64,000 bases of DNA from the NCBI RefSeq assembly GCF_014305095.1, contig NZ_JACRUI010000003.1:372001-436000 (forward strand), read 5' to 3'. Shown piece after piece: positions 26,553-35,426 of the stretch (the stretch's first letter is position 1; every line of letters starts with the position of its first letter). The position numbers were made by a program, and so were the translations under genes. Under the pieces are notes generated by a model. It was not told the DNA's origin, did no database searches, and worked only from the letters and a program-made list of their open reading frames with translations. Origin of the DNA: Flavobacterium kayseriense. GTDB taxonomy: Bacteria > Bacteroidota > Bacteroidia > Flavobacteriales > Flavobacteriaceae.

Positions 26553-27942
26553 AATATATAAAATCGTATTATTAACAGCAACAGCAACGCTTGTACAATC
26601 TTGCTTCGTTGCAAAAGAATACGAACGACCAGAACTTAAAACAGCTAACTTGTATCGAAATGCAGTAGTAACAACAGATACAGCATCTTTAGCAGCAATA
26701 TCCTGGGATAAGGTATTTACTGATCCGCTTTTGCAAAAGTATATTAGTAAAGGTTTAGAGAATAATTTAGATATTCGCATAGCCATGCAAAATTTAGTTG
26801 CTGCCGAAGCGACTATGAAGCAAGGAAAAGCGGGCTACTTTCCTACTCTAACAGCCACTACAGACTGGACACACCAAACGATTTCTAAAAATAGTCAATC
26901 AGGTACGTTTTTAAGAAATTTGAATGTAGATCAATACCAACTGTCTGGCAACTTATCATGGGAAGCAGACATTTGGGGTAAAATACGTTCGAATAAACGT
27001 GCCGCCAATGCTGCATTTTTACAAACGACAGCTGCTAATCAAGCTATAAAAACCGAACTAATTGCTAGTATCGCAACACTATATTATCAATTATTATCGG
27101 TTGATGCTCAAATAAAGATTGCTGAGAAAACGTTGATTAACAGAGATAAAAGTGTCGAAACAATTGTTGCTCTTAAAAAAGCGGGAAATGTTACTGAAGT
27201 GGGTGTAAAACAAACGGAAGCACAAAAATATGCAACAGAGCTAATCATTGCTGATTTAAAAAACAGTACCATAATACTCGAAAACACACTCAGTACATTA
27301 CTAAATGATCCAACTGTCGTAATACAACGTGCTACATTTGAGTCCCAAAATTTGCAGCCAGCCATTACTTTAGGAGTTCCTGCTAGTTTATTACGAAACA
27401 GACCTGATGTGATCGCAGCCGAATATAACTTGATCACCAACTTTGAAATGACTAATGTAGCCAAAAGTGGTTTTTACCCTAGTCTCAGAGTCACCGCTTC
27501 TGGAGGTTTTCAAAGTATTGATCTGAAAGAATGGTTTAGCGCCAACTCTCTTTTTGCAAGTGTGATTACTGGTTTAACGCAACCTATCTTTAACCAAAGA
27601 CAGGTGAAAACAAAATATGAAGTGGCTAAAGCAAATCAAGAAAAAGCGTATTTGCAATTTGAACAATCTTTACTTGTTGCGGGTAAAGAAGTATCAGATG
27701 CCTTGGCACAATACAACAATGAGACTTATAAAATTACCATTAGAGAAAAGCAGGTTGATGCTCTTGGCAAGGCAAGCCAATTCTCGGATGAGTTGCTTAA
27801 TTATGGTTTAGCTAATTACTTAGAAGTTTTAACCGCAAAAGATGCTGCTTTGAATGCCGAATTAAGTTTAGCAGATAATAAATTTCAACAATATAAAGCC
27901 GTCGTGCAGTTATACAAAGCCCTTGGTGGCGGATGGCAATAG
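26542..27942 (+). CDS. TolC/OprM-family outer-membrane efflux lipoprotein
   Basis: Protein of 466 aa with a lipobox (VQSC, Cys about 21) and two OEP repeats. Characteristic segments are SWEADIWGKIRSNKRAA and LLRNRPDVIAAEYNL, then LTQPIFNQRQ. It forms the trimeric outer-membrane channel of the pump. The start overlaps the permease gene, which suggests translational coupling. It is the last gene of the operon, before the terminator at 27988-28024. Confidence 0.94.
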   Translation: MKNKIYKIVLLTATATLVQSCFVAKEYERPELKTANLYRNAVVTTDTASLAAISWDKVFTDPLLQKYISKGLENNLDIRIAMQNLVAAEATMKQGKAGYFPTLTATTDWTHQTISKNSQSGTFLRNLNVDQYQLSGNLSWEADIWGKIRSNKRAANAAFLQTTAANQAIKTELIASIATLYYQLLSVDAQIKIAEKTLINRDKSVETIVALKKAGNVTEVGVKQTEAQKYATELIIADLKNSTIILENTLSTLLNDPTVVIQRATFESQNLQPAITLGVPASLLRNRPDVIAAEYNLITNFEMTNVAKSGFYPSLRVTASGGFQSIDLKEWFSANSLFASVITGLTQPIFNQRQVKTKYEVAKANQEKAYLQFEQSLLVAGKEVSDALAQYNNETYKITIREKQVDALGKASQFSDELLNYGLANYLEVLTAKDAALNAELSLADNKFQQYKAVVQLYKALGGGWQ

Positions 27943-27987
27943 ACATAATTTTGTACCCAGAATTATTTAATTAATTGTAATTGAAAG

Positions 27988-28024
27988 AAGCTATTAAACA
28001 ACATTGTTTAGTAGCTTTTTTTTT
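27988..28024 (+). terminator. Intrinsic terminator of the RND efflux operon
   Basis: AAGCTATTAAACA pairs with TGTTTAGTAGCTT around ACAT (one G-T pair), followed by a T-tract. It lies 45 bp past the last efflux gene. Confidence 0.85.
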
Positions 28025-28086
28025 ATTTACAACGCAAAATAGATATACAATTAGTTGCCTTCTGAGGATTAGTTACTGAAAAAACA

Positions 28087-29220
28087 TTAAATTAAAGTCA
28101 GCAAGTAACCTAATACAACACCGCCCAAAACAATAAAGGCGCTATTCAACTTTTTAAAGTAAAAAACCGCTAGCATACTGACTAAAGCTATCAAAATAGT
28201 GCGCCAATCTATAATCGTACTTATCCCCATTTGAATACAAATCGATACAATTATCGCAACCGAAGCCACATTTACCGCATCTAAAAAGGTACTAAAAGTT
28301 ACCGAATTGCGTAATTTTTTGACCAAAGGATTCAATAAAGCTACAAAGACAAAAGAGGGTAAAAAGATGGCCAAAGTAGACACAGCAGCCCCCGTCAAGC
28401 CATTAATTTGATACCCTATAAACGTAACCGACGAGAAAACTGGTCCTGGAGTAAATTGACCCACTGCGATGGCGTCTATTAGTTGCGTTCTTGTAAGTAA
28501 GCCACGCGTAACTAATTCAGCATCTAGAAATGCAAAAAGCACATACCCACTTCCATACAATATAGCTCCGATTTTGATGAAAATTAGAAACAAGTTAAAG
28601 TTGGTTATACCTACCGAAGTCGCTTTAGAAGCGGAAAGAAGGGATAACGATATCCAATTATTTTTAAAAAACGAATGGTCTTTATTTTGAATGGAATACA
28701 AGAGCAAAGCGACCAAGCCGGCACCAAAAATCAAAATGATTTCATTAATTTGCAAAAGTGACAATAGTAAAACAAGACCTGCAATAACTCCCAAGAGAAC
28801 GGTTTTCAAGGACTTTTTTGCCAAAGGATAAACAGCTCCTAGTATAACGGCAATTATCGCTGGTTTGATACCATATAAAAAAGGCTGTAAATGAGGCAAT
28901 TGACCATATTCTTTATAACCATAGGCAAAAACCCCTGTGAGCAGTACCGCGGGAACAATAAAGCAAAGTCCAGCAACGATCAGCCCCTTCCATCCTGCTC
29001 TTTCATGTCCGATGTGAATTGCCATTTCAGTGCTATTGGGTCCCGGAATCAAGTTTGTCGCTCCCAGTAAATCCAAAAATTGTTGGTCATCGAGCCATTT
29101 TTTCTTAACGACCACTTCCTCCTGCATCATGGCGATATGAGCTGCTGGTCCTCCAAAACCAATTACACCTAACTTTAAAAAAAGTAAAGCCAATTCCTTC
29201 AAACGTTCTTTTTCAGTCAT
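28087..29220 (-). CDS. chrA: Chromate transporter family protein (ChrA)
   Basis: Membrane protein of 377 aa made of two homologous CHR halves of about five to six helices each. Signature segments are GFGGPAAHIAMMQEEVV and NLIPGPNSTEMAIHIG in the first half and QFTPGPVFSSVTFIGYQ in the second. The family exports chromate in resistant strains, but chromosomal members may carry other anions, so chromate resistance is not assured. It is monocistronic. The next gene upstream encodes an unrelated GyrI-like protein. Confidence 0.88.
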   Translation of the reverse strand: MTEKERLKELALLFLKLGVIGFGGPAAHIAMMQEEVVVKKKWLDDQQFLDLLGATNLIPGPNSTEMAIHIGHERAGWKGLIVAGLCFIVPAVLLTGVFAYGYKEYGQLPHLQPFLYGIKPAIIAVILGAVYPLAKKSLKTVLLGVIAGLVLLLSLLQINEIILIFGAGLVALLLYSIQNKDHSFFKNNWISLSLLSASKATSVGITNFNLFLIFIKIGAILYGSGYVLFAFLDAELVTRGLLTRTQLIDAIAVGQFTPGPVFSSVTFIGYQINGLTGAAVSTLAIFLPSFVFVALLNPLVKKLRNSVTFSTFLDAVNVASVAIIVSICIQMGISTIIDWRTILIALVSMLAVFYFKKLNSAFIVLGGVVLGYLLTLI

Positions 29221-29243
29221 GCTATTTCTGCTCTATTCTGAAG

Positions 29244-29735
29244 CTAAAGTACATTATTTTTTAACTTAATTGGTATCCAAACGGTTTCTTCAGAGGTTGG
29301 ATCTGACCGCTTGTATTTCGTGCCTAAAATTTCAAAATGCGGACGATCATCTAACCCGTAGATAGAATTTGGTAACCATTCACCGTAGATTTTCTCAAAA
29401 AAAGCAGGAGCCATTTGCTCATTACCTACAAAAGTAAAAACAGCATACAATCCAGCTGGGATAATCATTACATCCATATCAAAGGGAACACGATCTACTT
29501 GAGATACTGGTACGCCAACCCACTTAGTAAAAGTAGCGCTAGGATTGAACTGCTCCCAATAGCTCTTGCTAAAAACTTGAATGGAATATAAATCCATATT
29601 TGGAGTATGAGATACCTCCTTGCGCCTTGGCATAAAGCGTTGCCATACCATCGCTGCATCGTAATTAGTGTAAGACATAATTGCGTGCATCCCTATGATT
29701 TGTATGGCTGAACTTGTGGTGATTTTTGGTTCCAA
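29244..29735 (-). CDS. GyrI-like/AraC effector-binding domain protein
   Basis: Protein of 163 aa that is a stand-alone effector-binding domain (SHS2-duplication fold), without a DNA-binding part. Typical features are the N-terminal IGMHAIMSYTNYD, the central PSATFTKWVGVPV and the late FEKIYGEWLPNS followed by PHFEILG. Such domains bind small cationic molecules or hydrolyse cyclopropanoid compounds. The start is TTG at 29735; the next upstream in-frame stop leaves no ATG or GTG that would keep the first strand. Confidence 0.78.
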   Translation of the reverse strand: MEPKITTSSAIQIIGMHAIMSYTNYDAAMVWQRFMPRRKEVSHTPNMDLYSIQVFSKSYWEQFNPSATFTKWVGVPVSQVDRVPFDMDVMIIPAGLYAVFTFVGNEQMAPAFFEKIYGEWLPNSIYGLDDRPHFEILGTKYKRSDPTSEETVWIPIKLKNNVL

Positions 29736-29794
29736 TTTTAACAGGTGTAGTGTTTATATATGTTCTTGCCTTTTTGTAATTCGGCAGTTCGGTT

Positions 29795-31861
29795 TTAGTT
29801 CAAAATAGCAACGGTACGATTAATTACGAGCTGATTTTGAAAATCTAACAATTCTTTCTTAATCACAAAATAACCTCTCGATAATACAAATCGATAATAA
29901 GAAATGGCTTGAGAATACAACTCCAATTCTGATTCTATGTATTTATCTCCGCTAAAATAAAGATAATCTTCTTTTAGATACAATTCAAAGCTAGCAATTA
30001 TTTCTGGCGTTAGTACTTTTTTGTACAAGTTACTTTCTAGCATTTCCCTAATTTCTTTTTTGATCTCTACTTCTATTTCATAGACCTTCAAAAGTTTTGG
30101 TTTGATTTGCTCAATTGGAGTTACAACCGATAAGAATTCTGTTGCCTGCATCAGCATGCTATACTGTTCAAAACTTATGTCAAAAGAGCGATCAAAAGCA
30201 AAAAACACCTTATACTTCCCTATCAAAATTGCTTCTTGATGATCTACTGTAGCCAACTGTCTAAAATAATTAAATATGACAATATCATTTTGGATAATGC
30301 GCTCCTTCAAATCTTCTTTTTCTTTTTTTAGCTGGGGCAAAAGGGTATCTGCTTCAGTTGATTTGAATTTATGTCCATCGTAATCAAAAGATTTGAGCTT
30401 AATTGCACCATCTAGAATATTCTGAATGGTTTGTTCGTCATTAGATACCGCAAGGTACTCGTATACTAAATCTATTTTCTCCTTACTGAATAATTGTTCG
30501 AGTTCCTCTTGTTTGCCTATCGTTGGTGCGTTCTCTATGTCAAAATGCATTATATCTTTATTATCATAATAACCATTATAGATGGTATTAAAAGAATTTT
30601 CTGCTTGTTTTTGAATAAATTCATTTTTAAAATCAGTTAAGGAAACTGCTTCAAATGTTTCATTGATGTCTAAATGACTGAATAAACGAGAGGTAATGTT
30701 TTCCTGTATTTTTTCAAAGTCTTGAAAGATGAATTTAGCTAGATTGTTATTTTCGAATTGCTTGTGTATCCCTACGCGTTCTAAATTAGCACAACGATCC
30801 TCCACAGACGGGTGTGACGCCCACTGGTTTTCGATAACCAATTTGGATTTATTGAATTTACTCATTTCGACCGCTGTCACAAGCGGCAAATTATTTTTGT
30901 ACTGCAACTGGCTCTCGTTAGCTAAATAATTTAAAACAAATACCTGTTCCTCATAAATATTTTTGCTCTTAAAATTACTCCCTACTTTATCGCCATAAAA
31001 ATCCAACACTTTATTGTAAGACGCATCGACTAGATCCATTCGTAAGAGCGATTCTTGCAAGGGAGTAATTCCTGCGACATTAGCCGCTACTTCGTCAGCG
31101 TGAAATTCCATTTCACGAGAAAGTGCTAGATACGCTATATTGACAAACTCATACATCTTTCTTAAAACCCACTGAATACCGCTTATGATTTTGACTGAAA
31201 TCATTAAAAAAATAGAAAAGTAATTGCTAATATTTGCCCATTTCTGAATCGTCTTATCAAAAGAGTCGTTATCGTACAACATGTTAAAAATAACCTGATT
31301 CACGTAATAAACATAACTTCCTACCTTCATGCTCCGTTGTGAAAAATGGCCGAATTCATGTGCCAAAATAGCTTTGAATTCCTGCTCACTGATACCATTG
31401 ACTAAACCTAGACCAATTTGCAGATTCTTTTTTACGGGGAAAAACATACTCCAAAAACTCGAATCATAAAAAACACTGGCATTTACATCTGCACTAACAT
31501 ATACTTTTTTAGGAAAATCAGTCCCTACCTCCTCTACTATACTTGCAATGAATTGAAATAATTTCGGTTCGTTTGCGGCAGTAATTTCGGTTAAATGCGT
31601 TCGGTCTATTTTATGTTTTTTGAACATAAATTTGAATAAAAATCCTAAAACAAAAAATCCCAAGCTACCCAAACCTACTCCCAGAGCAAGGGTTATAAAC
31701 GAGGGACGAACTGTAATAACATAAAAAGCACCTATTAAACACAAAACAGTAATACCAATGGCTAGTAGTAGCAAGAGCACATAGACCAAGAGAAAAAGCA
31801 CTATTGAAAAAATGGCTTTGGTTGTCATTTTTTTAAAACTAGCTGAGACTTCGATATTCAT
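29795..31861 (-). CDS. M48-family membrane zinc metallopeptidase
   Basis: Protein of 688 aa, much longer than HtpX. N-terminal hydrophobic helices span about 16-50 and 55-80. The zinc site is HEFGH (168-172), with the third ligand Glu in SREMEFHADEVAA, and more membrane helices lie between them. The C-terminal part of about 350 residues is hydrophilic and helical with no recognised domain. M48 peptidases are often involved in membrane protein quality control. The partner LemA gene is not nearby, and the substrate is unknown. Confidence 0.86.
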   Translation of the reverse strand: MNIEVSASFKKMTTKAIFSIVLFLLVYVLLLLLAIGITVLCLIGAFYVITVRPSFITLALGVGLGSLGFFVLGFLFKFMFKKHKIDRTHLTEITAANEPKLFQFIASIVEEVGTDFPKKVYVSADVNASVFYDSSFWSMFFPVKKNLQIGLGLVNGISEQEFKAILAHEFGHFSQRSMKVGSYVYYVNQVIFNMLYDNDSFDKTIQKWANISNYFSIFLMISVKIISGIQWVLRKMYEFVNIAYLALSREMEFHADEVAANVAGITPLQESLLRMDLVDASYNKVLDFYGDKVGSNFKSKNIYEEQVFVLNYLANESQLQYKNNLPLVTAVEMSKFNKSKLVIENQWASHPSVEDRCANLERVGIHKQFENNNLAKFIFQDFEKIQENITSRLFSHLDINETFEAVSLTDFKNEFIQKQAENSFNTIYNGYYDNKDIMHFDIENAPTIGKQEELEQLFSKEKIDLVYEYLAVSNDEQTIQNILDGAIKLKSFDYDGHKFKSTEADTLLPQLKKEKEDLKERIIQNDIVIFNYFRQLATVDHQEAILIGKYKVFFAFDRSFDISFEQYSMLMQATEFLSVVTPIEQIKPKLLKVYEIEVEIKKEIREMLESNLYKKVLTPEIIASFELYLKEDYLYFSGDKYIESELELYSQAISYYRFVLSRGYFVIKKELLDFQNQLVINRTVAILN

Positions 31862-31936
31862 AAATATAAAGGTGTGTTATTTACTGAAATAGTACTTGAT
31901 GTTTGAATTTCTTTTTAAATTAGGTAAAAAGAAGCC

Positions 31937-32356
31937 TTAATCATCTTCAATTTTGAAATCAGTGAATTTATAGCTTGTATCTTTTTCACCCATTAATTCT
32001 ATCGACTGGAAATCAACACCTTCAGTAGTTATGCGGTAATTATAACTATCTACAACACCATCAAAATCATGCAGCTCATAGTACTTTCCGTTTTCTGTCC
32101 ACCAGGTTCCATTTTCTGTTTCTTGCGTTACCTTGCCGTTTTTATCAATGGCTACAAATAAAAGAACACTTTTTCCACCAGCAAAGCGACAGGAAACCCA
32201 GTATTTACTTAAGCCTTTTTGTTGTTGCCCAACTTCGGAGCCTTTCCAACAACCTATCAAGTTGGGATCGTATGATTTCGTACTCGTTTGCGCTTCTTGA
32301 CTGAATCCTAGTGTCGTTATCAGCGAGATTGTTAGGATTAGAATTAATTTTTTCAT
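31937..32356 (-). CDS. Secreted protein of unknown function, lipocalin-like size
   Basis: Protein of 139 aa with a signal peptide (about 1-19, cut after LGFS). The mature part begins near a LIGCWKGSEVGQQQ segment and is rich in beta strands and aromatic residues, as in small lipocalin-like domains. It has two cysteines (GCWKG and VSCRF), which could form a disulfide. I do not recognise a named family. It is followed at 75 bp by the M48 gene on the same strand. Confidence 0.6.
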   Translation of the reverse strand: MKKLILILTISLITTLGFSQEAQTSTKSYDPNLIGCWKGSEVGQQQKGLSKYWVSCRFAGGKSVLLFVAIDKNGKVTQETENGTWWTENGKYYELHDFDGVVDSYNYRITTEGVDFQSIELMGEKDTSYKFTDFKIEDD

Positions 32357-32484
32357 TAGTGGGAATGATTTTGATTGTTATTTTATATGAATATCTCTAC
32401 AATGTGATTTCTTATTTATATTTTTAAATCTTGTTCTTAGCAAGAATGGTTACGTTTTTTTGCTTTTATGTGCCTAAAAGATCT

Positions 32485-32580
32485 TTACTTTTTAGTTTTC
32501 GGCTTAACGAAAACTTGATGCGCAATAGTAAGTACACTAAATGCAAGCTAGTTTTTAATGATTAAAGCTGCAGCCGTTTT
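32485..32580. repeat. Cassette-type intergenic repeat, truncated copy (D)
   Basis: TTTCGGCTTAACGAAAAC (32497-32514) followed by TTGATGCGCAATAGTAAG matches the middle of the repeat at 35028-35165 almost base for base over the first 18 nt. It lies just past the stop codon of the HsdR-N gene. The outer arm with the GATTACGAA block is missing. Confidence 0.55.
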
Positions 32581-32589
32581 TAGGTTCTT

Positions 32590-33660
32590 CTATTCGTACG
32601 TTTTTATTGTCATCAATAATTCATTTTTAAAATTATAAATTTCGTCTAAAGAAGAAATTAGCTTTTTCTCTCCATTATCTTTTCCATTGTGGAAAAGTTC
32701 AATGTATTTATTTGCTGAATTAAAGTGTAAGCGACAAATTGGTTTTCTGTTATTATCATCTAATAAAATACCAAAATAAGATTGTGTATCTCTAAATGCA
32801 ATTCTTGAAGAAGGTAAAACTTCTCTTAAAATTGCTTTTACAATTTGTGAACCTTCAACTTCTTCTTCGGTTGTAATAAATTTTGGAGTATCTACATTTT
32901 CGTCGATCGCAGTTGTTTGTTCAGTTGCTTTAGATGGAACCGTTTCAGATATATTTAAAGCATTTTTTAATCTAAAGTTTATAGTTTCATTTATTGAAGT
33001 AGAAAATGCTTTTTTAGTATATTCCTTAAACGCAAGTAATCTTGGAGCTGTAAAAGGCTTATTGAAAAATCGATTTACTAAAAGTCGAACCATCTCGTCT
33101 GAGGGATCTTGTATTTCCTTTTCAAATTCTTTTCTAATTGCTTTTATATATTTTAATCCTTCTGCTGAATCTAATATTTCTTCAAGATTATACCCATTTT
33201 TAGAAAAATTATGTAAGATTTTTAAACTTGTTTCTTTCAAGTTTGATATGTCTAAAGTGAAAAATGGCTTTTCATCCATTATATTAGGTTTCTCTAAATC
33301 GGCATAAAAGTTATAAATGTGACCATTCGTTAAAACACCAAAGCGAGATTTTGAAACGTGGTAATATCTATGAAGTTGAGAATTATGAGCATCGACATTT
33401 TCATTCCATTTTTTACATTCAATGATTAAAATAGGTTCGCCATCTTTTTTAATTACGTAATCTATTTTCTCTCCTTTCTTAGTACCAATATCACAAATAT
33501 ATTCAGGTATTACTTCTGTTGGATTAAAAATATCATAACCCAGTATTTGAATAAAAGGCATTACAAAAGCATTTTTAGTCGCTTCTTCTGTATTTATTTG
33601 GTCTTTTAAGGAATCAACTCGTTCATGTAGTTGCTGCAATTTTAATTTTAGATCTTCCAT
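32590..33660 (-). CDS. Stand-alone type I restriction HsdR N-terminal-like nuclease
   Basis: Protein of 356 aa. A coiled-coil start (1-30) is followed by a PD-(D/E)xK nuclease core as in the N-terminus of HsdR: KIDYVI (Asp67) and LIIECKKW (Glu81, Lys83), then the HRYYHVSKSRFGVLTNG segment. The C-terminal part (about 270-350) is a small beta domain with ICRLHFNS. There is no helicase domain and no hsdM or hsdS gene nearby, so it is not a complete restriction system. It is one of four same-strand genes separated by related palindromes, so it may be a mobile defence-like gene (inference). Confidence 0.8.
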   Translation of the reverse strand: MEDLKLKLQQLHERVDSLKDQINTEEATKNAFVMPFIQILGYDIFNPTEVIPEYICDIGTKKGEKIDYVIKKDGEPILIIECKKWNENVDAHNSQLHRYYHVSKSRFGVLTNGHIYNFYADLEKPNIMDEKPFFTLDISNLKETSLKILHNFSKNGYNLEEILDSAEGLKYIKAIRKEFEKEIQDPSDEMVRLLVNRFFNKPFTAPRLLAFKEYTKKAFSTSINETINFRLKNALNISETVPSKATEQTTAIDENVDTPKFITTEEEVEGSQIVKAILREVLPSSRIAFRDTQSYFGILLDDNNRKPICRLHFNSANKYIELFHNGKDNGEKKLISSLDEIYNFKNELLMTIKTYE

Positions 33661-33707
33661 TGGTTTTTATATTTGATATATTTTAAATAAGAATTATTTC
33701 TCTGTTT

Positions 33708-33850
33708 CACACAACTGTTATAGTTAGCGTTTTGGCACCCTTGCATGGCTAGAAGTTCGTAATCACTCTATTTTCGACTTTATTTAGACTTAAAGTGAAA
33801 CGGTAATGATATCAAATTCGAGCAAGCGCAAAACAGCTTTTAGTGGACGT
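33708..33850. repeat. Cassette-type imperfect palindrome (A)
   Basis: It begins CACACAAC and carries, on the minus strand, GTGATTACGAACTTCTAGCC ahead of CAAAACGC, the block shared with copies B and C. Arms GTTTTGGCACCCTTGC and GCAAGCGCAAAAC are imperfect inverted repeats. It fills the space between the 102-aa gene and the HsdR-N-like gene. Confidence 0.6.
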
Positions 33851-34159
33851 TTAAACATTTAAAGTTTCTCCAAAAATTGTTGAATAATTGAAAACTACTA
33901 TTATCACAGAAATAGGGGACGACGCTAAAAGAAATAAAATTGTCGGCCACTTATTTTCAATGACGAAATTTTTCCAATTTTTCCAAATAAATATAATCCC
34001 AAAAAAAGCACAAACTGACATTAAGAATATTTGAATAAGTAGACCCCAATTTTCGTCATATTGCAGAAATTGAGTTTGATATATTCCATTCCACATTGCT
34101 CCAGTAAATAGTATTAAAATTATAAGGTAGAAAATCTTTAAAATTTGTTTTCGTTTCAT
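33851..34159 (-). CDS. Hypothetical membrane protein, 102 aa
   Basis: Small protein with three predicted transmembrane helices (about 8-24, 37-58 and 72-92) separated by short charged loops, including KNWKNF. There is no signal-peptide cleavage site and no recognised family. It is flanked on both sides by the cassette-type palindromes A and B and is transcribed in the same direction as its neighbours, so it looks like one unit of a cassette-like array. Function unknown. Confidence 0.6.
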   Translation of the reverse strand: MKRKQILKIFYLIILILFTGAMWNGIYQTQFLQYDENWGLLIQIFLMSVCAFFGIIFIWKNWKNFVIENKWPTILFLLASSPISVIIVVFNYSTIFGETLNV

Positions 34160-34184
34160 TTTAATGTGATTTTTGATGCATTAC

Positions 34185-34318
34185 CACTAACCTTATCGCC
34201 ACTTAGCTATGTCACGAACTTCGTAACCGATTATATACCCCTATAGATAAATAATCTTGCGAAACGTAAACGAGAATTCACCACAAAATTCGCAATCTTG
34301 CCAAATGGCTGTTGTGTG
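34185..34318. repeat. Cassette-type imperfect palindrome (B)
   Basis: Termini are CACTAAC and GTTGTGTG. The arm GCCACTTAGCTATGTCACGA is an imperfect inverted copy of the arm ending TTGCCAAATGGC at the other side, matching at about two thirds of positions. The block CGGTTACGAAGTTC on the minus strand corresponds to the block in copies A and C. Confidence 0.6.
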
Positions 34319-34327
34319 TAGTTTTTA

Positions 34328-34987
34328 TTAAGTTCCAATTGGTTTTATTTTCCTATGATTTAGTTTTGAACTTTTTGAAAGTAAATTTTTAACTTGATGT
34401 TCAATTTTTTCTTTCTCATTTCTTTCTTTCCAAATGGAATATAGTTCAATAACATGTTCAAATATTGCCTTATCATTTGGTCTTTCTTTCCTAGTTTTAA
34501 TTACTTCAACAGAACAGAGATTACACAATTGATAGAAATTTAAAAACTCTGAACTATATGCAAATTGCTCATCTGCTAATTTTCTTGTAAAAGGAATAGA
34601 AAATTCCTCTAATTTGTCTACAAGGTTAAATAATTCATCTTCTATTTCATTGTACTTTTCTAATAATTTTTTATACTCATTTATATTTTCATTATTTTCA
34701 TTAATTTCATCTAATTTATGTAAATCTAATTTTTCAATTTTTTCAGCATCAATATCTAAATCGTACATTTTGTTTATTAATTCATTTCGGAGCTGTTTGA
34801 GAATTGGAATATATTTTTCACATAGTTCAAATGCTAACTTTGCTGCTTCACGTTCAGAATTAATCTTTATACTGTCTTTAGCAATTTTTAATTGATATAA
34901 GCCGATTAGAGCAACTATAAATATTAAAAATCCGCTTAGGAAATTTATGTTCTCAACAATTGATTTAGTTTCATCAAAAAATGTCAT
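34328..34987 (-). CDS. Hypothetical membrane-anchored coiled-coil protein
   Basis: Protein of 219 aa when started at the ATG at 34987; a longer frame would use a GTG at 35032 inside repeat C. One transmembrane helix (about 18-38) is followed by a long charged helical region rich in Glu, Lys and Asn, with strong coiled-coil character between about 80 and 130. The C-terminus is basic. I do not recognise a family. It lies between palindromes B and C of the cassette-like array. Asn/Lys/Ile codon use is even more AT-rich than in the neighbouring housekeeping genes. Confidence 0.6.
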   Translation of the reverse strand: MTFFDETKSIVENINFLSGFLIFIVALIGLYQLKIAKDSIKINSEREAAKLAFELCEKYIPILKQLRNELINKMYDLDIDAEKIEKLDLHKLDEINENNENINEYKKLLEKYNEIEDELFNLVDKLEEFSIPFTRKLADEQFAYSSEFLNFYQLCNLCSVEVIKTRKERPNDKAIFEHVIELYSIWKERNEKEKIEHQVKNLLSKSSKLNHRKIKPIGT

Positions 34988-35027
34988 AATACTTGGTTTT
35001 TTATTTATACTGATTTTTTTAAAATTA

Positions 35028-35165
35028 CACACAACGTTTTGACACTTTCAGATGGCTGGAAATTCGTAATCGCTCAATTTTTGGCTTAACGAAAACGTGA
35101 CACGAAACAATAATTCCAATAAATTCCAGATAGATCAAAACAACGTTCGTAGGCAGTTCATCTGA
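35028..35165. repeat. Cassette-type imperfect palindrome (C)
   Basis: It starts CACACAACGTTTTG. The minus strand has GCGATTACGAATTTCCAGCC, like copy A. TTTTGGCTTAACGAAAAC in the middle matches the truncated copy D. The far end carries CAAAACAACG, the inverted counterpart of CGTTTTG. Confidence 0.6.
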
Positions 35166-35171
35166 GCTAAT

Positions 35172-35375
35172 TTAACGTCTATTTTCACTTTTTTGTTTAA
35201 ATGGATTTGTTCGGTAAACTACAAAACCAAAAATTAATAACAATACTATTTTTCCAATTAAAAATCCATTTCCATAATTGTTTAGCTTATCGTAATGATA
35301 GACAAAAATGTTTATGATGATGTAAATCAAATACAATGCAGTAATTATCGATGCGTAAAATATTGTTTTTTTCAT
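35172..35375 (-). CDS. Hypothetical small membrane protein, 67 aa
   Basis: Protein with two predicted transmembrane helices (about 4-24 and 37-56) and a basic C-terminus (NPFKQKSENRR). It lies between repeat C and the Bor-like gene, on the same strand as the other array genes. No family is recognised. The good ATG and clear helix pattern support it as a real gene. Confidence 0.55.
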   Translation of the reverse strand: MKKTIFYASIITALYLIYIIINIFVYHYDKLNNYGNGFLIGKIVLLLIFGFVVYRTNPFKQKSENRR

Positions 35376-35389
35376 TTTAATTTAAAATT

Positions 35390-35417
35390 AGGCGGTACTA
35401 TTTTACTATTACCGCCT
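35390..35417 (-). terminator. Hairpin after the Bor-like gene
   Basis: AGGCGGTA pairs with TACCGCCT around a 12-nt loop, 10 bp past the stop codon of the Bor-like gene. The downstream run AATTTTAAATT is weak, so termination may be partial. Confidence 0.55.
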
Positions 35418-35426
35418 GAAGTATTA

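Noticed and set aside
34185..35165. Classical integron attC sites
   Set aside because: The ends CACACAAC, CACTAAC and GTTGTGTG do not fit RYYYAAC/GTTRRRY, and no intI gene is in the window; I report the array as cassette-like only.
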